This document shows, piece by piece, positions 34,159 through 41,988 of a stretch of 64,000 nucleotides of DNA. The notes under the pieces are model-generated. The model searched no databases. It was not told the origin of the DNA and was given only the letters and a program-made list of their open reading frames with translations. The position numbers and the translations under genes were made by a program. This DNA comes from Myxococcus flavus (lineage in GTDB: Bacteria; Myxococcota; Myxococcia; Myxococcales; Myxococcaceae). Each line of letters begins with the position of its first letter. Position 1 is the first letter of the stretch. The stretch lies in NCBI RefSeq assembly GCF_050038885.1, contig NZ_CP143624.1, positions 2,294,001 to 2,358,000 on the forward strand, written 5' to 3'.

Positions 34159-35658
34159 ATGACCGATAGCACTCCACGCATGCCGGAACGGATTCCCACA
34201 GGCATCCCAGGCCTCGACACCGTGCTGCACGGCGGTCTGCGCAAGGCCCGCACCTACATGCTGATGGGACTGCCGGGCTCCGGGAAGACCATCTTCGCCA
34301 ACCAGCTGTGCTTCCACCACGCGAGCCGTCAGGGCGGGCGCGTGCTGTACCTGACGCTGCTGGCCGAGTCCCACACGGAGCTGGTCGGCAACCTCAGCTC
34401 GCTGTCCTTCTTCGACTCCACCCTCCTGCCCAACGCCATCACCTACCTGAGCGCCTTCACGGTGCTGGAGCAGGGGGGGCTGGACGCGCTGGCGGAGCTC
34501 ATCCGCAGGGAGACCAAGGCCCACCAGGCCACGCTGCTCGTCCTGGACGGACTGGTCGCGGCGGAGGAGGTGGCGCCCTCCCAGCAGGCCATCAAGAAGT
34601 TCATCCACGGGCTCCAGGTGGTGACGGGGCTCATGGGCTGCACGACGTTGATTCTCACCACGGGCCGGGGGCAGGGCCTGCGCGCCGAGCACACCATGGT
34701 GGACGGGCTGCTGCTGCTCCGGCAGCGGATGTTCGGCGTGCGCGCGGTGCGCGAGCTGTTCGTGCGCAAGTTCCGGGGCAGCCCCTATCTGCTCGGCAAG
34801 CACAGCTTCGACATCACCCAGGACGGCATCGTCATCTACCCCCGCCTGGAGACGCTCGCGCAGTCGGGCCCGCCGCCGCGACCGCACCTCGAGGGCAAAT
34901 GCGCCGTGGGCGTGGCCGGCCTGGACACCATGCTGCACGGGGGCGTGGCCCGGGGGTCGACGACCATCCTCCTGGGGCCGTCCGGCAGCGGGAAGACGCT
35001 GCTGGGACTGAACTTCCTCGCGGAGGGCGCCCGCCAGGGCGAGCGCGTGCACTACTTCGCCTTCTACGACTCTCCCGAGCGGATGGTGACGCAGGCGGCG
35101 GGCATCGGGCTGGACCTGAAGCCCTTCATCGACCGGGGGGACTTCGAGGTCAGCTTCCGGCCTCCCACCGAGAACCTGCTGGACAAGCTCGGCGTCCAGT
35201 TGCTGGACGTCATCCGGACGCACGGCGTGCGCCGGCTCTTCCTGGACGGCTACGACGCGCTCCGCAGGGCGGCCGTCCGGCAGGCCCGCGTGTCCCGCTT
35301 CCTGGCCGCGCTGGTCAACGAGTGCCGCATGCGCGGCGTGACGTTGATGTACTCCGTCGAAACCTCTTCTTCGTTCGGCCTGGAGGTGATGTTCCCGATG
35401 AAGGGCATCTCCATGGTGGCGGAGAACATCCTCTTCCTGCGCCAGGTCGAGCTGGACTCCCAGCTGCGCCGCTTCGTCACGGTGTTGAAGCTGCGCAACA
35501 GCAAGCACGACCCGGCCTTGCGTGAGCTGCACATCCGTCCGCAAGGGATGGAGGTGGCAGGCGCCTTCGACAACGTCGAGATGATGATGACCGGCCTTCC
35601 GCGGACGACCGCGCGGCTCGGGCCCCCGCATCCCGACAGCAGGCGCCAGGGGAAGTAG
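34159..35658 (+). CDS. KaiC-like double-domain RecA-type ATPase
   Basis: A 499-residue protein from ATG 34159 (A/G-rich ribosome site upstream). It has two tandem KaiC/RadA domains: the first with G-I-P-G-L-D-T-V-L-H-G-G-L and Walker A G-L-P-G-S-G-K-T (37-44), the second with G-V-A-G-L-D-T-M-L-H-G-G-V and G-P-S-G-S-G-K-T (~273-280). The paired catalytic Glu of cyanobacterial KaiC looks altered (L-L-A-E-S-H in domain 1, F-Y-D-S-P-E-R in domain 2), so clock-type autokinase activity is not assured. The 2-bp gap to a response-regulator gene indicates one signalling unit. Confidence 0.92.
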   Translation: MTDSTPRMPERIPTGIPGLDTVLHGGLRKARTYMLMGLPGSGKTIFANQLCFHHASRQGGRVLYLTLLAESHTELVGNLSSLSFFDSTLLPNAITYLSAFTVLEQGGLDALAELIRRETKAHQATLLVLDGLVAAEEVAPSQQAIKKFIHGLQVVTGLMGCTTLILTTGRGQGLRAEHTMVDGLLLLRQRMFGVRAVRELFVRKFRGSPYLLGKHSFDITQDGIVIYPRLETLAQSGPPPRPHLEGKCAVGVAGLDTMLHGGVARGSTTILLGPSGSGKTLLGLNFLAEGARQGERVHYFAFYDSPERMVTQAAGIGLDLKPFIDRGDFEVSFRPPTENLLDKLGVQLLDVIRTHGVRRLFLDGYDALRRAAVRQARVSRFLAALVNECRMRGVTLMYSVETSSSFGLEVMFPMKGISMVAENILFLRQVELDSQLRRFVTVLKLRNSKHDPALRELHIRPQGMEVAGAFDNVEMMMTGLPRTTARLGPPHPDSRRQGK

Positions 35659-35660
35659 TC

Positions 35661-36026
35661 ATGGGGCCCATCCTCATCGTCGATGACGAATTCGGCATCG
35701 TCGAAGCCATGCGAGACCTCTTGAGCGACGAGGGCTACCGGACGGCCATCGCGCTCAACGGGAAGGAGGCCCTGGAGCGCATGTCCGAGGAGCGCCCCTG
35801 CATGGTGCTGCTCGACTACATGATGCCGGTGATGAACGGCCCCGCGCTGCTGGAGGCCATGGAGCGCAGCGCCGTGCTGCGGGACATCCCGGTGGTGATG
35901 ATGAGCGCCAGCCCCCCGGACTACTGGAAGGACCTGCGCTGCGCCGCCTTCCTGCCCAAGCCCTTCTCCCTGACCGAGCTGCTGGCCATCGTGAAGCGCT
36001 TCGCCCAGGGCGCCATCCTCCAGTAG
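35661..36026 (+). CDS. Single-domain response regulator
   Basis: A 121-residue receiver domain with no output domain. Acidic pocket D-D-E near the N-terminus (I-L-I-V-D-D-E), phosphoacceptor D52 in V-L-L-D-Y-M-M-P, switch Ser/Thr in M-M-S-A-S and K100 in L-P-K-P-F are all present. It is translated right after the KaiC-like gene, suggesting that the ATPase and receiver communicate, as in other KaiC-family signalling proteins. The cognate histidine kinase is not in the window. Confidence 0.95.
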   Translation: MGPILIVDDEFGIVEAMRDLLSDEGYRTAIALNGKEALERMSEERPCMVLLDYMMPVMNGPALLEAMERSAVLRDIPVVMMSASPPDYWKDLRCAAFLPKPFSLTELLAIVKRFAQGAILQ

Positions 36027-36127
36027 CGAGCCCCTCGGGCCCACGGCCTGACAGGCAGCCGACACGCCCGGGGCAAACGGCGTTCCCCCCGAGCATCCCC
36101 GGCCCCGCTTCTGCCAGACTGTGTGCC

Positions 36128-37234
36128 GTGACGACCTCCGCCCTCTACCGCGACTGCGCCCGCCTCTTCATGGTGGGCTTCCCCGGCACCGACATCGACA
36201 GTGAGCTCGCCGCGCTGATGGATGACGGCATCTACGGGGCCATCCTCTTCAAGCGCAACGTGGGCACCGCCGCGGACACGGCCGCGCTATGCCATGCCCT
36301 GAAAGCACGCGCGGGCCGGCCCTTCATCCTGTCGGTGGACCAGGAGGGTGGACGCGTGGCCCGGCTCCGCGGCGCGCCCTTCACCCCGCTGCCGCCCATG
36401 CGCGAGCTGGGACAGCGCGGCGACGCGGCCCTGGTGGAGCGGGTGGGCCAGCTGCTGGCGTACGAGCTGCGGGCGCTGGGCTTCGACTGGGACTTCGCGC
36501 CGGTGCTGGACGTGGACACCAACCCGGCCAACCCCGTCATCGGTGACCGCAGCTTCAGCCGCGAGGCGGAGGAGGTGGCGCGGCTGGGCGTGGCGCTCGC
36601 GCGCGGCCTGGAGGCCGGTGGCGTGGCCTCGTGTGGCAAGCACTTCCCCGGACACGGCGACACCACCACGGACAGCCACCTGACGCTGCCACGGCTGGCG
36701 CACACCCTGGAGCGGCTGCGCAGTGTGGAGCTGGTGCCCTTCCGCGCCTTCGCCCAGGCGGGCCTGGCGTCGCTGATGACGGCGCACGTGCTCTTCGACG
36801 CGCTGGACCCGGGCGTGCCCGCCACCATGAGCCCGCGCGTGCTCCAGGGCGTGCTGCGCGAGGAGCTGGGCTTCGACGGGGTGCTCGTCAGCGATGACCT
36901 GGAGATGAAGGCCATCGCCGGCCACTACTCCGTGGAGGAGGCCACGGTGCAGGGCACGCTCGCGGGCGTGGACCTGTTCCTGGTGTGCCACCGCGCGGAC
37001 GTGCAGCGGCGGGCCATCGAGGCGCTGGTGAAGGCGGTGGAGTCCGGACGCGTCCCGCGCGAGCGGATTGCCCAGGCCCATCGCCGGCTCGACGCGCTCA
37101 GCGCCCGCTTCGCGCACCCCGCGGAGGACCGGCTCGCCACGCTGGGCAACGACGCGCACCGCGCGCTCGCCATGGGGCTCGACAGCGCCTTCGCGGGCCG
37201 GGACCCGACCGAGGTGATGCTGGCCTCCCGCTGA
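36128..37234 (+). CDS. nagZ: Beta-N-acetylhexosaminidase NagZ (GH3)
   Basis: A 368-residue GH3 enzyme from a GTG start. The diagnostic loop K-H-F-P-G-H-G-D-T-T-T-D-S-H begins near residue 171 and carries the general acid His. The nucleophile is D256 in L-V-S-D-D-L-E-M. NagZ removes N-acetylglucosamine from muropeptides in the cytoplasm during cell-wall recycling; no signal peptide is visible, in agreement. Its length equals or slightly exceeds the usual 330-350 residues. A strong hairpin follows. Confidence 0.95.
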   Translation: MTTSALYRDCARLFMVGFPGTDIDSELAALMDDGIYGAILFKRNVGTAADTAALCHALKARAGRPFILSVDQEGGRVARLRGAPFTPLPPMRELGQRGDAALVERVGQLLAYELRALGFDWDFAPVLDVDTNPANPVIGDRSFSREAEEVARLGVALARGLEAGGVASCGKHFPGHGDTTTDSHLTLPRLAHTLERLRSVELVPFRAFAQAGLASLMTAHVLFDALDPGVPATMSPRVLQGVLREELGFDGVLVSDDLEMKAIAGHYSVEEATVQGTLAGVDLFLVCHRADVQRRAIEALVKAVESGRVPRERIAQAHRRLDALSARFAHPAEDRLATLGNDAHRALAMGLDSAFAGRDPTEVMLASR

Positions 37235-37248
37235 GACGCGGGCGGCCT

Positions 37249-37281
37249 GGCTGCTCCCGGGCGTATCCACCGGGAGCAGCC
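37249..37281. terminator. Strong bidirectional terminator hairpin
   Basis: GGCTGCTCCCGG (37249-37260) and CCGGGAGCAGCC (37270-37281) form a perfect 12-bp stem around a 9-nt loop between the convergent nagZ and lipoprotein genes. It is one of the clearest hairpins in the window. Confidence 0.8.
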
Positions 37282-37311
37282 GAGGGCGCGCCGGGCGCCC
37301 CCGTCAGGCCT

Positions 37312-37803
37312 TCAGCGGATGTAGGGGCCGCTGCGGTCCTGCCAGCCCAGCGGGGCGTAGCCGCTGTAGTGGCCGCTCCGCCTGCCACCGAGCGCCGCGC
37401 CGTCCTCGCCGCCCAGGCCATGGGCCGCGGGCGAGTACGCCGCGCCACCCTCGGCGGCATACCGGTCCTGCATCATGTTCCCGGCGTCGTCCAGGAGGGA
37501 CCGGCCCTGCGTGCCGTCCTTCTGCGCCGTGCGCGGGTCGATGCTGGAGCCAATCTGGGCGATGGTGCCGTTGTAGCCGCGGTTCGAGGGCATCGTCCAA
37601 GGCGGCAGCGCCGCGTTGGTGTTGCCACCCTCCATGTTCTTCATGGCCTCGGCCTGGTCGCCGCGCTGGGCGACGAAGCTGCCCCGCGGCTCATCCGGCT
37701 GACGCCCTCCCGTCTCCGGCAAGGGGCCACAGCCCACGGCCAGAACCGTGCCCGCCGCCAACGCCACCGCCGAACCCCACCGCCGAAAATTCCGCTCGCG
37801 CAT
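37312..37803 (-). CDS. Small lipoprotein, Gly/Arg/Asp-rich
   Basis: The start at ATG 37803 is fixed by GGAGGAG six bases upstream; a much longer open frame upstream is a shadow of the peroxiredoxin tail. The 163-residue product has a signal peptide ending in L-A-V-G-C and a polar, low-complexity mature region rich in Gly, Asn, Asp and Arg (for example P-S-N-R-G-Y-N-G-T-I-A-Q-I-G-S). It ends in S-G-P-Y-I-R-like residues. No domain recognised; a surface or periplasmic structural lipoprotein is likely. Confidence 0.75.
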   Translation of the reverse strand: MRERNFRRWGSAVALAAGTVLAVGCGPLPETGGRQPDEPRGSFVAQRGDQAEAMKNMEGGNTNAALPPWTMPSNRGYNGTIAQIGSSIDPRTAQKDGTQGRSLLDDAGNMMQDRYAAEGGAAYSPAAHGLGGEDGAALGGRRSGHYSGYAPLGWQDRSGPYIR

Positions 37804-37906
37804 GTCGACTCCTCCGAGTCCCTTCAATCTGGTTGCTGCTGCTTCCCGAAGATGGGCACGCCGGGCGTGCAGACCACGGGGTGACCCCGCGTCCCCCATA
37901 TAGCCC

Positions 37907-38752
37907 TCAGCGGCGGGTCCGGGCAGCCTTCTTCGACGCCGGGGCCTTCCGGCCCGTGGAGGGCTTCTTCGCCGCCGCAGAAGCCTTCTTGGCGGCGGGC
38001 TTCCTCCCCGCGAGGGCCTTCTTCGCCACCGAGGCGGCCTTCTTGGCGGTGGGCTTCTTCGCCGCCGCAGAAGCCTTCTTGGCGGCGGGCTTCTTCCCGG
38101 CCGGGATCTTCTTCGCCGCCGCGCTCTTGCCCGCCGGGACCTTCTTCGCTGAAGCGCTCTTCCCCGCCGGGGCCTTCTTCGCTGAAGCGCTCTTGCCCGC
38201 CGGGGCCTTCCTGGCGGCGGCCACCTTCTTGCCGGCCGGAGCCTTCTTCCCGGCGCCTTCCGGCGTCTCCGCGGCCTCGGCCAGCGCGCCACCCTTCAGC
38301 GCGGCCAGCACCTCGGCGACGTGGCCGTTCACCTTCACCTTGGGCCACACGTGCTTCACCACGCCGTCAGGGCCGATGAGGAAGGTCGCGCGGGTGATGC
38401 CCAGGAACTTGCGGCCGTAGAGCGACTTCTCGCCCCAGACGCCGTAGGCCTCGCACAGCGCGTGGTCCACGTCCGCCAGCAGCGGGAAGGGCAGGTTGAA
38501 CTTGGTGGCGAACTTCCGGTGACGCTCGGTGCTGTCCGCGGACACGCCCAGCACCACCGCGCCAGCGGCCTCCAGCGCCGAGTGCTCGTCGCGGAAGCCG
38601 CAGGCCTCCACGGTGCAACCCGGGGTGTCATCCTTCGGATAGAAGTAGAGGACGACGCTGCGGCCCGCGAACTGCGCGAGCGACACCGTGTTTCCGTCCT
38701 GGTCGGGGAGCTGGAAGGCGGGGGCCTTGTCACCTGCTTGGGGCATGGGCAT
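37907..38752 (-). CDS. bcp: BCP-type peroxiredoxin with Lys/Ala-rich histone-like tail
   Basis: Residues 1-155 form a bacterioferritin-comigratory (PrxQ) thiol peroxidase. The peroxidatic Cys46 and likely resolving Cys51 are in T-P-G-C-T-V-E-A-C-G-F-R-D, and the active-site context Y-F-Y-P-K-D-D precedes them. Residues ~164-281 are an added tail of about 118 residues built from repeats such as A-K-K-A-P-A-G-K and A-A-A-K-K, ending A-A-R-T-R-R. It resembles eukaryotic histone H1 and bacterial AK-rich DNA-binding tails. Normal BCP is ~155 residues. The tail could target peroxide protection to the nucleoid (inference). Starts 38752 and 38746 are equivalent. Confidence 0.92.
   Translation of the reverse strand: MPMPQAGDKAPAFQLPDQDGNTVSLAQFAGRSVVLYFYPKDDTPGCTVEACGFRDEHSALEAAGAVVLGVSADSTERHRKFATKFNLPFPLLADVDHALCEAYGVWGEKSLYGRKFLGITRATFLIGPDGVVKHVWPKVKVNGHVAEVLAALKGGALAEAAETPEGAGKKAPAGKKVAAARKAPAGKSASAKKAPAGKSASAKKVPAGKSAAAKKIPAGKKPAAKKASAAAKKPTAKKAASVAKKALAGRKPAAKKASAAAKKPSTGRKAPASKKAARTRR
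37925..38260. repeat. Repeats encoding the Lys/Ala-rich tail
   Basis: Imperfect direct repeats (for example variants of CTTCTTGGCGGCGGGCTTC and GAAGCGCTCTTGCCCGCCGG) run through this block and encode the A-K-K-x-P-A-G-K pattern. Copy number is likely variable between strains. Confidence 0.7.
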
Positions 38753-38908
38753 GCGGGCTCATTAGCCACAAAGCCCGCGCCACTCAACGCCCACGCACAG
38801 CGCCCACTCCGCCCGGCGCCTCCGACGGCCCCGGCTCCCCCGCAGTGGTATTGGCACCGCCTGCCCGGCGGGTGGCGATGCGCCTCCAGCCGGGTCGCCT
38901 CCATTCCG

Positions 38909-39427
38909 CTAGTGCTGCGCCTCCGCCGGGGCCGGGTGAAGCTCCCCGCCGTGGTCATGGCCATGCTCGCCCGGCGGGTGGCTGTGCGCCTCCAGCTTGA
39001 CCAGCTCCTTGCGGCACTCCGCCAGCGCCTGGCGCAGGGGCTCGCGGCCGGGCCCCTCGGGCGTCTGGCCCAGCCGGATGGCCAGGGCCTCGCAGGCGGC
39101 GCGCTTGGCGTCCACCTCCGACGTCCCGGGGCCCGTGGCGCCGGGCGTGGCCAGGGGCCGCGGGGGCAGCTTCCCCCGCACACCCCGGATGGCGGCGAGG
39201 TGCCGTTCCGCCTCCGGGCGGGCCTTGGAGTCCTTGGGAATCGCCTCGAAGGCGGCGATGACGGAGTCCCAGGCCGGGTCCCTGGGGGACACGCGGCGGT
39301 CGATGAGCTCGCGGTAGGACGCCTCGGCGTCCCGGAGCTGGTCGGGCCCCTTGTCGCACCCAGGCGACAGAAGCAGACAGAGCGCGAGCGGCATGACGGC
39401 GAACAGCCGTCGGGTGGTCATCCTCAT
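38909..39427 (-). CDS. Lipoprotein with His-rich C-terminus
   Basis: A 172-residue protein from ATG 39427 (ATG 39421 is also possible). Type II signal with L-L-L-S-P-G-C, then a helical, Arg/Glu-rich domain (for example Y-R-E-L-I-D-R-R-V-S-P and A-A-C-E-A-L-A-I-R-L-G). The C-terminus is E-A-H-S-H-P-P-G-E-H-G-H-D-H-G-G, a likely metal-binding tail. It is divergent, 61 bp away, from a nickel/cobalt-transporter-like gene whose loop is also His-rich. The two may form a metal-handling pair, although no direct functional evidence is present. Confidence 0.82.
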   Translation of the reverse strand: MRMTTRRLFAVMPLALCLLLSPGCDKGPDQLRDAEASYRELIDRRVSPRDPAWDSVIAAFEAIPKDSKARPEAERHLAAIRGVRGKLPPRPLATPGATGPGTSEVDAKRAACEALAIRLGQTPEGPGREPLRQALAECRKELVKLEAHSHPPGEHGHDHGGELHPAPAEAQH

Positions 39428-39488
39428 GAAGGGTAGGTTCTCCTCTCCTGCTGGCCTCCCGATTGAAGCACGGGTAGGGTGCCGCGTC

Positions 39489-40136
39489 GTGCAGCCCATT
39501 CTCCTCGCCTTCCTGCTCGGTCTGTCCCAAGGCATGCTCCACGCCGTGGGCCCGGACCACTGCGCCGCCATGGCCACCCTCGGAACCCTGGGGGGAGGCC
39601 GGCGCCGCGCCGCCATCGCCACCGCCGTGCGCTTCGCCCTGGGCCACGCGGCCATGCTGGGCGGCATCGCCGCGGTCTGCATCCTGGCGGGCGTGGGCCT
39701 CTCGGAGACCTTCGAGCGCTGGGCCGAGATTTTCGGCGGCGCCGTGCTGGTGTCCCTCGCGGTGGCCGCCCTGCTGTTCCCCAGCAGCCTGAGCCACGGC
39801 CACCCCCACCTGCCCGGCCACGCCAGGGAGCCGCACCAGCACGTCCACACGGTGAGCACCACCGCCGGCGCGCTGATGGCCGTCAGCGGCGTGCGCTCGC
39901 TGCTGCTCGCCCTGCCGCCGCTGCTGGTGGGTGGCAGCATGAGCGTGGCCGCGTGGATGTACCTGCCCGGCTTCGCGCTGGGCATCCTCATCGGCATGGG
40001 CGTGGTGGGCCTGATTTTCGCGGAGGGCATCGCCCGCCTCAACGCGCAAATCACCCTCTGGGTGCAGCGCGTGGTGGCCGTGGGCTCCGCCGCGCTGGGC
40101 CTGTTCTGGATTGGCTCGCGCCTGGTCGGCGGCTGA
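39489..40136 (+). CDS. NicO/HoxN-like nickel-cobalt transporter-type membrane protein
   Basis: A 215-residue protein with about six helices, from a GTG at 39489. Helix 1 contains G-M-L-H-A-V-G-P-D-H-C-A-A-M, a variant of the H-A-x-D-A-D-H metal-transport signature of NicO/NiCoT proteins. A His-rich loop lies in the middle (S-H-G-H-P-H-L-P-G-H-A-R-E-P-H-Q-H-V-H), as in RcnA-type exporters. A second G-x-S-M-x-V-A-A-W-M helix and G-L-I-F-A-E-G-I follow. Whether it imports or exports, and which metal, cannot be decided. A clear terminator hairpin follows. Confidence 0.8.
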   Translation: MQPILLAFLLGLSQGMLHAVGPDHCAAMATLGTLGGGRRRAAIATAVRFALGHAAMLGGIAAVCILAGVGLSETFERWAEIFGGAVLVSLAVAALLFPSSLSHGHPHLPGHAREPHQHVHTVSTTAGALMAVSGVRSLLLALPPLLVGGSMSVAAWMYLPGFALGILIGMGVVGLIFAEGIARLNAQITLWVQRVVAVGSAALGLFWIGSRLVGG

Positions 40137-40151
40137 AGCCCCGGACGGGGT

Positions 40152-40174
40152 GCCCCGCCATCCGGTGGCGGGGC
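40152..40174. terminator. Bidirectional terminator hairpin
   Basis: GCCCCGCCA (40152-40160) and TGGCGGGGC (40166-40174) form a perfect 9-bp stem with a 5-nt loop between convergent genes. Confidence 0.75.
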
Positions 40175-40181
40175 GTGGCGC

Positions 40182-41501
40182 CTACGAGCGCTTGTCGAGG
40201 ATGCCCAGCGACATCATCGACACCAGGAAGCCGTAGACGACGTGCTCGGGGCGGTTGGCGAAGGCCAGCAGCTCCGCCACGGTGCGGTTGCCGTCCACCT
40301 TCGGCAGCAGCTCCGCCTCCCACCGCTCCAGCTCCACTTCGTTGAGCTGGTACGCCGGGGCCACGGCGGGGATGAGCCGGTCCTCCGGCTGGAGCAGGCG
40401 GCGCAGCCGCTCCGGCTTGTAGAGCTTCTTGATGCCCCGGACGATGAGGTTGGCGGGGTGGACGTCCAGCTTGATGGACTCCGAGCTCGCCTTCTCCTTG
40501 AAGCTCAGCACGTAGGTGCCTTCCTCCCAGGCGAAGAGCGAGTAGATGACGGCCTTCACCTGCTGGCCCACGTAGTAGAGCCGCTCGGTGTCCTTGAGCA
40601 GCCCGCGCTCCACCAGCACGTCGCCGGTGCGGCGGTTGGACTGCGCGGCCACCGCCGACGCGTCCTGGAGCTGCTCCGGCTTGATTTTGCCGACGCGCAC
40701 GAGGAACTGGCCGAAGCGGTCCGCGAGCAGGTTGGAGAGGGCGAACACCGGCGTGCCCTTCTCGAAGTAGACGACCTTCTTCACCTTGCCCTTCTGCACG
40801 CCCAGCTCCCCCGTCTCGCGGGAGAGATAGAAGGCGGTCAGCAGCGAGGGCAGGTTGTCCTTCAGCTCGCCGCGGCGGCTGCCCGGCGTCCCCGCGGGAG
40901 GCGGGTCCGGCGGACGGCCCGGCGTGGGCGGACGCACCTGCGTGGCCGACACCTTCTGCATGGGGCTGGCCGTGAGGTTGGCGCCGCGAATCTCCGCCGT
41001 GATGTTGCCGCCGCCCGTCACCTTGATGCGGCCGGTCAGCTCCATGGCGTCCTGCGGGCCTTCCTCCTCCACGTCGATGTCCAGCTCCACCTCGAAGGCG
41101 TCCTGGAGCGAGCTGGCCGCCGGACCGGGCTTCTCCGGAGGCAGCACCTTGGTCATCGCCTCCAGCAGCTTCTGGGCCTCGAAGGGCTTCTCGAAGTAAC
41201 CGGCGGCCTGGTACTTCGTGCGCGCCTCCACGGCGTGCTTGCCACCCTTGAAGACACCCGTGATGAAGAGGAGCGGGAGCTGGGGGTTGTCCTTCCGCAG
41301 CGCGTCCGCGAGGTGGTAGCCCATCATGTCGGGCAAGAGGATGTCGAGCACGGCGGCCGCGGGCGCCTGGGCCTTGGCCAGCTCCAGCGCCTGCTTGCCG
41401 CGGCTCGCGCCAATGACCTCATAGCCCGCCTCCTCGAAGAGCTGCGTGAGGAGGGACAACAGCTCCTGATTGTCATCGACGACGAGGATTCGGGGTGCCA
41501 T
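40182..41501 (-). CDS. Response regulator with DUF4388 domain
   Basis: A 439-residue protein from ATG 41501. The N-terminal receiver has V-V-D-D-N, the phosphoacceptor region A-A-V-L-D-I-L-L-P-D, switch F-I-T-G and K in F-E-K-P-F. A Pro-rich linker follows, then the DUF4388 module (L-P-S-L-L-T-A-F-Y-L-S-R-E-T-G-E-L-G-V-Q-K-G-K-V-K-K-V-V-Y-F-E-K-G-T-P-V-F-A), common in myxobacterial signalling proteins, and a helical tail. DUF4388 probably mediates protein interactions. It appears monocistronic. A partner kinase is not evident. Confidence 0.92.
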   Translation of the reverse strand: MAPRILVVDDNQELLSLLTQLFEEAGYEVIGASRGKQALELAKAQAPAAAVLDILLPDMMGYHLADALRKDNPQLPLLFITGVFKGGKHAVEARTKYQAAGYFEKPFEAQKLLEAMTKVLPPEKPGPAASSLQDAFEVELDIDVEEEGPQDAMELTGRIKVTGGGNITAEIRGANLTASPMQKVSATQVRPPTPGRPPDPPPAGTPGSRRGELKDNLPSLLTAFYLSRETGELGVQKGKVKKVVYFEKGTPVFALSNLLADRFGQFLVRVGKIKPEQLQDASAVAAQSNRRTGDVLVERGLLKDTERLYYVGQQVKAVIYSLFAWEEGTYVLSFKEKASSESIKLDVHPANLIVRGIKKLYKPERLRRLLQPEDRLIPAVAPAYQLNEVELERWEAELLPKVDGNRTVAELLAFANRPEHVVYGFLVSMMSLGILDKRS

Positions 41502-41615
41502 CGCGGGGCGTACCGTACCAGATGCCGCAGGAAGGGTCAGACAATCTGCCCCCGGGTGCTCCTGGCACCGCGATGGATGCATCCGCCCCTCCAGGCGGTT
41601 AGGGTGTCGGCGCCG

Positions 41616-41978
41616 ATGTCCCCCGCCCCGATTGCCCTCCGCTCCCGCCTGCGTGGCCTGCTGGCCTGCCTCCCCCTCCTGCTGCCCGTGGGGGCCCTGG
41701 CCCAATCCGATGGAGGGCTCGACGCGGGCCTCCCGGACGCCTCGGTGGGGGAAGGCGGCGCGGACCGGGACAACCCCGAGGGGGATGACAATACAGGCAG
41801 GGTGAATACCTCTTGCCGTAGCACCCGGGACTGCTCCCCCCGCTTCTCCTGCGACAACGGATTCTGCCGGTACACTGGCGTGCGCCAGGTGGACCAGCAA
41901 GGCTGTGTGCTCGGTGCCCAGGCCGCGCTCGTCATCGTGGGCCTGGCCGCCGTGGGCGGGTACAGGCGCAGGCGTTAG
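41616..41978 (+). CDS. MXAN_6652-like membrane-anchored exported protein
   Basis: A 120-residue protein with a signal peptide (L-L-A-C-L-P-L-L-L-P-V-G-A-L-A-Q), an Asp/Gly-rich spacer, and a small Cys cluster (S-C-R-S-T-R-D-C-S-P-R-F-S-C-D-N-G-F-C-R). It ends in a hydrophobic helix with a final R-R-R-R. That end resembles MYXO-CTERM-type sorting tails. The start at ATG 41616 is the one that gives a proper signal peptide. The name is by recalled family resemblance. It ends just before the methyltransferase gene, whose ribosome site overlaps its stop. Confidence 0.78.
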   Translation: MSPAPIALRSRLRGLLACLPLLLPVGALAQSDGGLDAGLPDASVGEGGADRDNPEGDDNTGRVNTSCRSTRDCSPRFSCDNGFCRYTGVRQVDQQGCVLGAQAALVIVGLAAVGGYRRRR

Positions 41979-41988
41979 GAGCGCATGC

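Noticed and set aside
38293..38348. Upstream extension of the small lipoprotein frame through the peroxiredoxin tail region
   Set aside because: That Arg/Ala/Gly-rich extension is antisense-frame noise; a strong ribosome site fixes the start at 37803.
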